A stretch of 64,000 nucleotides of DNA, taken from positions 744,001 to 808,000 of the forward strand of contig JAVTIF010000003.1 in the NCBI GenBank assembly GCA_032158265.1, read 5' to 3'. Position 1 is the first letter of the stretch, and every line of letters begins with the position of its first letter. Shown here piece after piece: positions 33,250-42,811 of the stretch. The position numbers and the translations under genes are program-made. The notes under the pieces were generated by a model. That model had not been told where the DNA came from. It saw only the letters and a program-made list of their open reading frames with translations, and did not search any database. The DNA comes from Bacidia rubella. Its lineage: Eukaryota > Ascomycota > Lecanoromycetes > Lecanorales > Ramalinaceae.

Positions 33250-33900
33250 ATGTTTATTCACAACCTCGTTTCTGCGCTGGCGCTAGTCACCCTCTTGCCC
33301 TCTGCCTTCGCCTACCCCTACCTACAAGAAAGAGCCGGCGCATTCAAGGTCACCAAGGAGCAACTTCTCAAGATTGCACCCAAATCAGCATCCTGTGCTC
33401 CGGCCGATACTGAGTGCACGCCAGCTGAGAAGGCAGTACCGTTCATCAACAATTCATTCGAGAAATACAAGATCACCTCGCCTGCAGTTGCGGCAGCTCT
33501 CCTGGCCACCATGGCGCTGGAATCCTTGGATTTCAAGTATTCTCGCAATAAAACCCCTGGACGTCCAGGGCAAGGAACTAGAAACATGCAAATGGCGAGT
33601 TTTAACAAGGAATACCTGCAATCCATTCCGGAGCTGAAAGCTCAAGCCAGCGACGATATTGTGAAGAATTTGAATCTGTTGATTTATTATGGCGACTTGA
33701 ACTTTGGCTCTGCTGCTTGGTTTCTTACAACAAAATGTCCAGATCAGGTGGCGAATCTTGCTTCGGGAAAGCAAGACGCCTTCGTCAAAGGATACCTGGG
33801 CGAGAAATGCATCCAGGCAGGGAATGACCCTAAAGACATGGAACCAAGGATAACAGGCTGGAAGAATGCCATGGAGGCTCTCGGCGCCAAAGCAACATGA
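33250..33900 (+). CDS. Secreted protein, 216 residues, family not certain
   Basis: Single exon from ATG (MFIHNLVSALALVTLLPSAFA is a clear signal peptide, cleavage expected after AFA). The mature part has four cysteines (CAPADTEC, TKCPDQ, GEKCIQ). It contains a conserved-looking core: AAALLATMALESLDFKYSRN, PGRPGQGTRNMQMASFN and NFGSAAWFLTTKCP. This core recurs in many fungal secretomes. The Glu in ALES, the Gly-rich loop and the FGSAAWFLT helix recall lysozyme/chitosanase-like folds, but that is a structural impression only. The annotated frame could extend upstream only through a non-ATG codon. Located outside the cell or in the wall by inference; activity unknown. Confidence 0.85.
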   Translation: MFIHNLVSALALVTLLPSAFAYPYLQERAGAFKVTKEQLLKIAPKSASCAPADTECTPAEKAVPFINNSFEKYKITSPAVAAALLATMALESLDFKYSRNKTPGRPGQGTRNMQMASFNKEYLQSIPELKAQASDDIVKNLNLLIYYGDLNFGSAAWFLTTKCPDQVANLASGKQDAFVKGYLGEKCIQAGNDPKDMEPRITGWKNAMEALGAKAT

Positions 33901-34143
33901 AGTGCTTAAGGTCAATGGTGGAGGAGGCTGATGGTCCAGTCTAGATGAGATCTTGCGGAGGGTGGCAAGCAGCTTGTATTTATTTCGAGGTGATAAGATA
34001 ATTCTCGAAGTGTGCTAATGGGTACTTTAATTTCCTCCATCTTTGTTCTGTTCATTGTTGGAGCCTCTTGAGTTTCGTGGATCTCCTTATAGAAGAGCTT
34101 CATAGCTCGTCGTGGGTTTCGTTGCGCTGAGGAGAAAACGAGA

Positions 34144-35324
34144 TCAGGTACAAATATCCATATCTAGAATATATGTCAGCTGGAGAGCACCAAGCGCTTG
34201 GTCTAAGCTGACCAAAAAAGCATGGGTCGGCCTCTCGACCTCACCGCTGTAGACAAAGAAATTGCGAATTGCCTGTTCTTTGATGAATGCTTGGAACAGC
34301 ATGCTTATTACTTCTTGCACTTGGACCTGTAGAGGCAGAGCTGCTTCAGAAAAATTCAAGGAAAAAGCCCATTTGAACAGCTGATAATGATTTGTTTGAG
34401 TCTCTACACCCACTTCTGCCTTACAAACACTACATAAAAGTTGCAGGCGCATCCTGGAGGATACCTGCCATTGGGTCAGTATGTACCTTCTTCGAAATCT
34501 TACTCAACCCGTAGTCTCGAGAGGAGAATAATGAAAAGAAGAGGTGGAAATTGAGCAGTCACGTAACCCATCGCATATAATGTGAGGGTAGGCTAGATCA
34601 CTCAAGGACTTTCCGGCTTTTTCTAGGGCGATTGTATCGATGACATTACCACTGTGCCACGAGAGTGGGGAAGGCAGGCCATCTTCTTGCTGGCCCGTTA
34701 TATAGAACATCCCCAAGGAAAATCATGAGAAAACTTTGAGAGGCTTACCTCAACTCCGACACAATCCGAAGGACAAAACGAAATGGAAATGGGATCTATA
34801 AGACCACAGCCGATCGAAGGACCAATGAGATTACCAGCGGCATAGCCTTTGCTCTTACCGACCACACTCGGGTCGACATTAGGCAGAGCAGGCTTATGGC
34901 AATGCCACAGATCCATCATGTCTGCCCAGCCTCCACTAGGAAGGTCCTTCCACCCCTCAACATTTCGAACTAGCACGTTGCCGCATTTGGTACATGAAAC
35001 TTTCGCATATGGCTTGAGATTTTGAGCCGACCACATATCCTCGGGCTCAGTTTCCTCGACTCCATTAGTCGAGCCTGGCCCTTTCACCTCAAGGCGAAGT
35101 GACAGCTCTGTCAAGCCAGGTTGTGGAGTCATGGGGCTGGGAAGCCTCAACACTTCTGCTGGTAAGACAATACCTGCAGACTCACCATCATGAGTGATAG
35201 TGATGCTCTTGTTGTCTATGCCAATGCTAATTTGAGTAGACTGATCACTATTGCTGGATAGAGATGCGTGTACTGATACCTGCCTCAAATTAAGCAGGTA
35301 CTCAGCATACAAATGCGATGTCAT
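34144..35324 (-). CDS. Ipa1/UBE3D-like protein with HECT_2-like features (E2-binding type)
   Basis: Exons 34749-35324, 34568-34689 and 34144-34453 encode 335 residues. Start MTSHLYAEYLLNLRQVSV is typical. The hallmark is CTKCGNVLV, then GWKDLPSGGWADMMDLWHCHKP, the zinc-binding core of the UBE3D/Ipa1 family (HECT_2 domain). The C-terminal part supplies CSVCKAEVGV and YQLFKWAFSLNF, also family features. Known relatives interact with E2 enzymes and, in yeast, support mRNA 3'-end processing and proteasome-linked turnover. The first intron (59 bp) is strong. The second (114 bp, donor GTTACG) is weak and was chosen because only it gives matching phases; the exon 2 to exon 3 junction may be wrong. 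Divergent from the questin-oxidase-like gene with 283 bp between starts. Confidence 0.87.
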
Positions 35325-35607
35325 TTCGTGCTACAGATAGTGAATATCACGTCTCTACGATCGCAGTCACTTCATCATGAGTGTGTGCTGTAGCAATCTA
35401 ACTCTGGAGCTCATAATGTCACTCCGCTAGTATCAACGTGGTTTAGCGGGAGCATGGATGCTGCCGGCACTATCAGATTGCGGGCTTTTGACATCACTGT
35501 TCAGCAGAGCGTCCGGAGATGCGTATTTTATACATGAAAGCGGGGAAGATTAATGTCGTCTCCCTTGTTTTTCTATCCTTCTGATCCTTGTAAGTAATAC
35601 TACAACA
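35325..35607. promoter_or_regulatory. Divergent promoter region
   Basis: 283 bases between the start codons of the UBE3D-like gene (minus) and the questin-oxidase-like gene (plus). A TATA-like TTTTATACATG lies near 35525-35535, in position for the plus-strand gene. Assignment as a shared promoter is inferred from geometry. Confidence 0.5.
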
Positions 35608-37023
35608 ATGTTTTCATCATTCCCAACCTTTCAAAATCCATTCTCTGTCCCCCGATTCCTCCAACGGAGTGCCAGCTCGATAGACTTGCCTCCAGTCCCA
35701 ATTCAGAATGTTGAGACCAATCCAGAAAAGAGAGCAAGGACTCTCAAGCATCTACTGAAACTCAACCATGCGAATCATGCCATCATCTATCACCACCTGC
35801 AATTTCACAATCACATGCCTCATGTACGCATTCCGTGCTGCGCAGCATGCTTGACTTAGCTCAGCTTTCGATCAGATCCTTGGCTCCGCGTACATTCTCG
35901 GTGCTCCCTCCAGCCATCTTGAAGACATCTATGACAGAGATGCGAAAGAGCTAGAGCCATGGCGAGAGTCGCCGGGTGAGATTTCTATCGAGGATTGGAG
36001 AGAACATCTGCGGGATCCGAGGTACCAGCGGGCTTATGTGGACTTCTTCGAAGACCAGCTCCTTGAAGCTGGGTATGATTGGAAGGCAGTGCTTAACAAG
36101 TTCTTGTTCGAAGGAAGAGAGCCGCTCTTCAACAACTTGATCTCTGGCCGTATGTGCAGACTTCCTCCCGTTGATAGAGGCTAATTGGGGTTTCAGTGGG
36201 CCACTGCTTGATACATCTGGGCTATGCCTATGAGTTGGATTCTAGGGAAGTCGCTATGGAGGCTTTGGGCTTGACAACATGTTTCTATGGGCCGCTTCAC
36301 AAGTATTTGGAGGATCCGGCGTACACAAGGCCATCATTCGACCCATCTGCCTATGCTAAACCTTCCACTTCGACTTTTGAGATTCTGATGAGGATCCGAG
36401 AAGACCCGCGTTTCAAAGACATTCCCCACCACGAGCGTGCCATCGGGCTGGAGGAGCTGTTTGAGACACATGAGACTGCGTTGCTTGAGCATTGGAACTC
36501 ATGGCAGCTACCTCACCCAAAAGAACAATTTGAGGAGAGTCAAGCAACTCCAACTTCGCTGCTTGTGGGCTCATACAATGAAGATGGCAGCAAAGAGTAT
36601 GACTTCTTTTTGGTCCACCTCCTGACGACAAGCCACGCTGTCCGCATTCTCCTACCTATCATACCGCCAAAACACCATGTCACCCTGGTTAAACAGTGGT
36701 GGCTTTTCGTGGTAGCGGTCTACGTAGTGCAGGGTCGACTGCCAATAGACCGTCAAAGATTCCTGAACCACGACGTCGGCTCGAAAGATTGGGAGTGGGT
36801 CGACGGTCAAGCGAAAGAGGGCAAACATTCTCTGGACGCTCATTTTGTGAAGGGGCTCCGGGCGATGAAGGTGGCGGCGTTGACCTGGGGTGACGAAAAG
36901 CATGAGCAATTCTACCTGAAAGCTGCTGTGAAGATGGCTGAAGACTTTGACGGGTGGGGCGGATTCGGAGCTTTGAGTGAAGGTCGCGAAAGACGTGGGA
37001 GCTTCGGAGCTGGAACGCAGTAA
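35608..37023 (+). CDS. Questin oxidase-like protein (DUF4243)
   Basis: Three exons (35608-35823, 35876-36149, 36197-37023) encode 438 residues. Family features: LLKLNHANHAIIYHHLQFHNHMPH at the first exon end, then ILGSAYILGAPSSHLEDIYDR, FLFEGREPLFNNLISG, LGHCLIHLGYAYELDSREVAMEALG and WGGFGALSEG. Questin oxidase-like proteins act as Baeyer-Villiger-type oxygenases in fungal anthraquinone and xanthone pathways; many homologues lie outside any cluster and have unknown substrates. Introns of 52 and 47 bp have matching phases. No polyketide synthase, tailoring enzyme or regulator of that type lies nearby, so a role in secondary metabolism is not supported by the context. Confidence 0.9.
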
Positions 37024-37160
37024 AGATTGATGTATGTCATGTGAATGCGTGACGAATCTAGTCATTGTATCACATCTGATTGGTTCATGATCGCTATGCT
37101 TTCATACACGCTCGTGAGGCTCGAGCACTTGAGCAAATTGTGGTGTTCGACCTTTCTATG

Positions 37161-38484
37161 CTAGTGGACCATGTTGGCCTGCGCAAAGTCCTGCCTTTTC
37201 ATTAGCATCGCATATCCCTCAATATACCTCAAGGTTACTCACGGGATGTCTCGCCTGCAACATACTGGCCACCCTCTCCACCTCCTCCGCAACCCCCTGC
37301 ACCTTCGTATCCCATTTCCTCAACTCCCTCCCAGCCATCTGCCCCTGCTTCCGGCCCTCCGGCCCCTCAAAGTCCTGATCAAAGAAGATAACCCCCTCAA
37401 TCTGATCAATCCTCCCCACCAGTCGTCCCTGCTGCAACATCGCACTCGCATACTCCTCCGCCTTCTCGGCCCCCAACCCCAGCAGATTTCCCAAATCCTC
37501 AACCCCGATATTCCCATATAACTTGCTCGCGCTGAGTAGATTATGCTGTACGACCGCTCTTGCGAGTACCGTCGTCCCATCCCCCGTCTTCGCCAGTTGA
37601 TGTGGTTGCAAGCCTGCGGCGAACTTTTCCACCTCCTCAGGGCCTAGTAAGCGGTCGAGGAAAATCTTCTCTAGGATGCCGTATTCGGGCACTTGAGTCA
37701 CGCGTTCGTCTTTGTAGAGCTTCGCCAGCGTGCGACTGCGGGGCGGTCCGGCTGGCTCCAGCACGGCGCAGGTGATAGCCATGCTGAGGGTTTTGAGCCG
37801 CTCCTCTTCATCGACGGCTTGGTTGAAAGAAATGTTGTGGTAGGCGGCTGAGGCATCGAGGAAGCGGCGTTGGGAGTCTAGGATACGAGCTTGAGAGAGC
37901 TGGAACAGCGTGTGTAATTCCGCTGATTCTCCAATAGTGTCGAGCTTGTAGATGATGTTCTTTGCTCGGTTGAGGTAGCTCTCAGCGGTCGTAGGGTCAT
38001 CTGCTTCGAGGTAGAGCCGACATATGCGTATCCAAGTGTTGACCTTGTTGTGGTCTGTGATCTTGCGTTGTGACGATTCGAGGTTGATGCCTTGCAGCAC
38101 TTTTGCGGATTCTAGCCAGTCTTCTTGTGATTCGTAGGCGTCAGCCAGTGTGTAGCGGAGGTCCGCATCTTGTTCTTCGAACGAGACGACGCGTGGTTCT
38201 AAGGCTTGGAGAGCTTGGGTTCCGACTTCGACTTTGAGATCGGCGTCTGGGAGGGTCTTGATCGCTTTAATGGTTGATGCGAGCAGCGGGCGAGCAGCTA
38301 CTATGCCTAGTGTTTCGCCCAGAATAGATTCGATGAAGCTGGTGAGGTTGGAAGCGATGTGAGGTGATGTGGGCTCCGAGGTAATGCGTGTTAAAAGGTC
38401 AGAGTAATTGGCAGGTTTGTTGGACTGGGAGGAGGATGGATCTTCGAGTTGTGAGATAGCATTAGTAACCTCGGCGGAGGCCAT
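37161..38484 (-). CDS. csn4: COP9 signalosome subunit 4
   Basis: Two exons (37243-38484 and 37161-37190) encode 423 residues. The frame alone would end in PVSNLEVY; a strong GTGAGT donor, a GCTAAT branch and a CAG acceptor add the last nine residues DFAQANMVH. Subunit 4 is part of the COP9 signalosome, which removes NEDD8 from cullins and so tunes cullin-RING ubiquitin ligases; in fungi it controls development and light responses. Sequence landmarks: LADAYESQEDWLESAKVLQGI, KVNTWIRICRLYLEADDPTTAE, the PCI region from about residue 190 with LDASAAYHNISF and PEYGILEKIFLDRLL, then a winged-helix part with LSASKLYGNIGVEDLG and GRIDQIEGVIFF. It lies in tandem upstream of the ATP4 3' end (263 bp apart). 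Confidence 0.95.
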
Positions 38485-38747
38485 CTTGAATCTATAATTT
38501 CTTTATGTCATTCGTTCATCGTCAAGTCGTAGCTTCTTTAGCGACTCATGATTGAGGGGGGAAAGTGGGTGTCACAGTGAGATTTAAACGTTTGTAACGG
38601 TGATCTGCCTAATTCCTACGCAAATGATGGCCCGAACACACGAGGGAAAGCAATGCTCTAGCGAGGACAGCTCATAGCAAGATCTGGTAAAGTTTCGATG
38701 ATTCTACAAACAAACACTAAAGACTAATGCCCTCCATATATCCCTCT

Positions 38748-39643
38748 TCATTGTGCCTTTGAAGATACGATTTCTGGCACACGTCAGCTTGCGGAATGGT
38801 ATGTGGTTCAAAAGAAGCTTACTCTCAACGTCAGCAACACTCTGGCTAAGTATCTGCTGCAGATTCTTCGGATTCTCCAACTCCTTGTTTATTTTGCTGA
38901 TGACGCTTTCTGCTAGCTCTCTCTGCTGTCTTTGCTTGACTTGCCCTTCGTAGCGTACCCATGACTCGAGAACGGACTTGGCTTCTTGTGCAACAGCGGT
39001 CTTCTGCTCCAATTCATACGCTTGTGCTTCCAATCGCGCAGTTTCCTGCAAAGACGTCAGATTGTGCAAAAAAGTTGTGAGCCTCATGGTGGAGACGGAC
39101 CTTTGAAACGTCAAACAGTGCCTTCGTAATATCTATAACTCCGCCCAGGTCCGCAACGCTCTGGACTCTGTCCGAGATCGCATTTCGGTGAGTCTGTTTG
39201 GCCTCGTACAAAATGTTCTTGACTTTGTCGACATGTGCTTGAGCCCACTCCACGTACGCAGGTTTCAAGTAATAGAATATTCCCCCAACCGCAGTGAAGG
39301 TACACAAAGCTGTGATTGTCTCTTCGGTGACAACGTATATCTCATTCGCAATTGCCCAGATCGAAAGACTAGCTCCGGCGGACAGGATGGCGGTCTTTGA
39401 GACCAATGATGAGCCCGGGAGAGCATCAATGAGTGTCTGAGCTTTGGTAGCTGGCTCCGGAACGTTTGAAGCTTGACGTCGGGAAGAAAGGGCGATTGCG
39501 ATAGGAGGGAGAGCGCGCATTGGAACAACAGGGCGGACTCGGGCAGCGCCTGGAGCGTTCAATTAGCACCCTGAAGGCTCTTCATATCTATTTCGAGGTT
39601 CAGCAAGCTTACCAATAGCGCTTTTGGCGAGTCGAGACGCCAT
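38748..39643 (-). CDS. ATP4: Mitochondrial ATP synthase subunit 4 (b subunit)
   Basis: Four exons (39613-39643, 39101-39549, 38823-39045, 38748-38773) encode 242 residues, almost the length of yeast Atp4. This is the peripheral-stalk b subunit of F1Fo ATP synthase, in the inner mitochondrial membrane. The N-terminus MASRLAKSAIGAARVRPVVP is a mitochondrial targeting sequence. Two membrane helices follow (VSKTAILSAGASLSIWAI and ETITALCTFTAVGGIFYYL), then a long charged helix region (VDKVKNILYEAKQTHR, RYEGQVKQRQQRELAESVI). The last exon of 26 nt provides the typical end VADVEKIVSSKAQ. Introns are 63, 55 and 49 bp with matching phases. Divergent from the NOC4 gene with 167 bp between starts. Confidence 0.95.
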
Positions 39644-39810
39644 TGTGGGTGTTTGCAAGTGGACGTATGGACTACAAGAACCATCAAAGCTGAGAAGTGA
39701 AATGCCGCAAATCTGCGCTAGTCTACTCTCGATTTAGCGCTCTTGGCACTATCGAAGTGCTCAAAGAAGCTGCTTGCATAGCACACTTACTGCCGTCGCA
39801 AGCAGCGAAT
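39644..39810. promoter_or_regulatory. Compact divergent promoter ATP4/NOC4
   Basis: Only 167 bases separate the start codons of ATP4 (minus) and NOC4 (plus). Both are expected to be growth-coupled, so a shared control element is plausible. I could not assign a specific motif. Confidence 0.45.
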
Positions 39811-41537
39811 ATGCCCGTGGCTTTGGAAAATAGACCATCTCTCAAGAAAATAAAAGTGAACCATGACGTTGAAGGCAGTCCGCATCGCAACAATGTCGCC
39901 ACAACGAAAGCGAAGGACGACCTGCAAGCTGATATTTTTCTCCTAGAACAAAAGATTCTTGAGTCCAGGAAAAATTACAATGATATTCTTTCTTTGTTAA
40001 AACATCTTCATCATGCTGCACCTGATGGCGAAAATAATATGGCAGCAGCCGTTGCTCTTTGTCGGGTCTTTTGCCAGCTGTTGGTGTCTGGAAGTATGAC
40101 GAAAGTCAGGTCATCCTCAGAGAATGATCTGACAGTCATCGAATGGCTTCACAGCCGGCTTGATGAGTACCATAGCGTTCTAGTTGAGTGGTTGAACCTA
40201 GAAGACTCGTCACTTCAGAATACCGCTATGACTCTCCTTATGCGACTTGTGAGAGAAGAAGCAAAGCATTTAGATCTGGGGGAGGATTTCGTCTGGTCTG
40301 AGGGTATTTTTGCACGCTTGATACAGACACTTGTCACAAACGTAACTTCTCGCTCACTTCAAGAAGCCTTTTTTGAAGGTTTTGTGAACAAGTACGATGA
40401 TGTTCGATTCTACCTATTTTCCCAAATCGCGTGCGTGAATCTCTACATTCGCACAACACCTAATATCTGACAGATTCTAGAGATCTGATGTCTGGAGACG
40501 TTCAAGAATCAAATGTGGAAAATTGTTTGCATACTCTCGCGGCAATTGACCCTCTAGCAGAGGAGATGGACTATGAAGCCAAGTATTTTGTGTTTCGCCA
40601 TCCGAAATCGAAGAAGCAGCAACAATCCGGTACTTGTTCTTCTCAGATGAAGCAAGCACAACGAGCATGGATGACATTACTTCAACAAAAGCTCAGCAAA
40701 GGCCAGCGGAAGCATATCTTGGAGATTTTGCCTACACGAATAGTTCCTTGGTTACAGAAGACCGAGCTGCTGATGGATTTCTTGACAGACTCTTTCGACT
40801 TGGGCGGCTCCACCTCGCTTACAGCACTTTCTGGATTGTTTTATCTTACCCAACATAAGAACTTAGACTACCCGCAATTCTACCAGAAGCTCTATTCGTT
40901 ATTGAATGAAGACGTTCTACATTCGAAACATCGATCACGATTCTTCAGACTTCTCGAAACATTTCTAGCCTCCACTCATCTTCCAGCTGGACTAGTAGCA
41001 AGCTTTATCAAACGGCTTTCAAGACTTTGCTTATATGCACCACCTTCAGGCATAGTTGCTGTAGTACCTTGGATCTATAACCTGCTCCAAAACCATCCAA
41101 CTTGCACGTACATGATCCATCGAACCACGGAGCTTCAAGGAAAAGTAGAACAGGACTGGGGTGACCCGTTCCGAATGGACGAACCAGATCCAATGGAGAC
41201 TGGAGCTCTAGAGAGCAGTCTCTGGGAGATAGAGACATTACAATCTCACTACCACCCGAACGTTGCAACCATTGCAAAGATCATTTCGGAGCAGTTCACC
41301 AAGCATGTGTACAATTTAGAAGATTTTCTCGATCATTCGTACGGGACGGTAATGCTCATTGTAACCGAGACTTTTCGAATACTGACGAATGTGTAGATGC
41401 TTGATGCTGAACTCTCGAAAGACTTGAAAAAGCCGCCTGAGATCGAGTTTGAGATTCCTAAGAAGATACTGACGAAATGGGAGTCCGACGCTGGGCACGA
41501 CAACAGCCTGTTGGTCCGACTTTGGGACTTTGCGTAA
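39811..41537 (+). CDS. NOC4: Nucleolar complex protein 4 (ribosome biogenesis)
   Basis: Three exons (39811-40430, 40481-41348, 41397-41537) encode 542 residues; yeast Noc4 has 552. Noc4 pairs with Nop14 in the nucleolus and is needed for 40S subunit assembly and export. Evidence is the CBF/Mak21-type core: YLTQHKNLDYPQFYQKLYSLL, SRFFRLLETFLASTHLPAGLVASFIKRLSRL, APPSGIVAVVPWIYNLLQNHPTC, ESSLWEIETLQSHYHPNVATIAKIISEQF and DFLDHSYGTMLDAEL. The N-terminal half is helical, with MTLLMRLVREEAKHL. Start MPVALENRPSLKKIKVNHD is the first ATG in frame. Introns of 50 and 48 bp have matching phases; the first acceptor is TTCTAG rather than the closer CTGACAG, which would introduce a stop. Confidence 0.94.
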
Positions 41538-41840
41538 TCGGTTTCTGACTCTGTTACGCTCAACCCAGCTCGAGAAAGCAGGAGGGAATGGCCGTTGGCG
41601 GAACACGTACAAGCATCCATAGATGCAACCAGAGCTGATGTCTACCTGGTGAGATCCTGGATCCAGCGATCATAGGAAGGCACGACCATATGGAAGACTA
41701 TTCTTCACTCGTACCTTATGCGACGGTCCCCTATGCAAACACTGATGACGTGATGGCAGTATTCCCACAACGCACGCTCAAGGAACATCGATGACGACTC
41801 TTCATGCAGATTTTATTTCTTGATCGATTATGTGGTACAA

Positions 41841-42662
41841 TCAATGGATAAGGACTACTGGCTTACCCTTCTCCCAAGCATCCAAGCTCTCCTTAATGTT
41901 GGTCCAATATCGCAGCCTCACAGCCTCTGATTGTGCTGCATCGATATCATCTCGCTTAAAAGCATCATCAAGCACTTCAATGCTCCTCTCGATTCTTCCG
42001 TCGTTCCGCTGCCGCGTGTCCTGCAGCTCCGCCTCTTCTTCGGCGCCTTCGATCAAACTCCTAGTCTCCATCACCTCCTCGAGGAGGTCCAGATCCTCAG
42101 TCTTTGCTCTTTCGTCTTCGGCTACATCTATTCCTCTCAAGCTCAACAGGTACTGTGCTCGCCTTAGGGGATCTTGCAGGGTTTTATAGGCACCATTTAT
42201 CAGGGCAGAGGTCCCTTCAGCTTTCCGCTTGTCAACTCCAGAATGTTTGTCTGGATGGTATGCAGCTTGTAATTGCAGGAACTCTTTCCTGAGGACAGCG
42301 GTGTCTATGGCAAAAGGGCCTTTGGGAGGCTCGCCTTTTGGCAAAGTCTTGGGAAACAGCGTGTAATGTGTTCTGATATTCGAAGACTGAGGTGGACTTG
42401 TGTGAGAAGCTTCGAAAGCATAGCGTCTTGAGTGAGCAGAGATTCTTAAGTGGTTCCTGTGCCTTATTTTAAAAGGATTGGAAGAGCGACGCTGCGGGCA
42501 AGCTGGTTCTGCTGAGGTGAGGTAGCGGTGAAATGTTGCATAGAATCGCATGCTTTTTGGTCGTGGTAAGACCGAGCTAGACATTCTGGAATAAGATGCG
42601 TCTTCTCGCTTGTCCTGGTCGCTTTGTTGCTGTGCCTGTGAAAGCAGACGAAAGCTTGACAT
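41841..42662 (-). CDS. JAC1: Mitochondrial Hsp40 co-chaperone for Fe-S cluster transfer (Jac1/HscB)
   Basis: Single exon, 273 residues. Jac1 is a J-protein that recruits the Hsp70 Ssq1 to the scaffold Isu1 and promotes release of Fe-S clusters in the mitochondrial matrix. The first 80 residues are basic and Ser-rich, consistent with import. The J domain (about residues 98-170) starts THYTLFPKTLPKGEP, with LRKEFLQLQAAYHPDKH (the HPD motif) and ALINGAYKTLQDPLRRAQYLL. The C-terminal HscB part has LDLLEEVMETRSLIEGAEEEAEL and ends YWTNIKESLDAWEKGKP, the region that binds Isu1. Second in-frame ATGs exist in the presequence. Divergent from YOS9 with 149 bp between starts. Confidence 0.95.
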   Translation of the reverse strand: MSSFRLLSQAQQQSDQDKREDASYSRMSSSVLPRPKSMRFYATFHRYLTSAEPACPQRRSSNPFKIRHRNHLRISAHSRRYAFEASHTSPPQSSNIRTHYTLFPKTLPKGEPPKGPFAIDTAVLRKEFLQLQAAYHPDKHSGVDKRKAEGTSALINGAYKTLQDPLRRAQYLLSLRGIDVAEDERAKTEDLDLLEEVMETRSLIEGAEEEAELQDTRQRNDGRIERSIEVLDDAFKRDDIDAAQSEAVRLRYWTNIKESLDAWEKGKPVVLIH

Positions 42663-42811
42663 GCATGAGAAATAATGACGAACGGTTCCAGATTATCGCG
42701 CTAGCGCGTAGCCTCGGTCAGAAGCCTCGGTCTTAGATCTAGAATATTTGACGTCTCAGATAAATAATGCCACCTTCACTTTCCTAAATTACCTTTCGCA
42801 ACCATGAGAAC
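42663..42811. promoter_or_regulatory. Compact divergent promoter JAC1/YOS9
   Basis: 149 bases between two start codons on opposite strands. It contains TGACGTC at 42749-42755, a CRE/ATF-like core. Any regulation through it is inference. Confidence 0.4.

Noticed and set aside
35608..37023. Anthraquinone-type biosynthetic cluster
   Set aside because: Only the questin-oxidase-like gene fits; no synthase, transporter or pathway regulator lies nearby.
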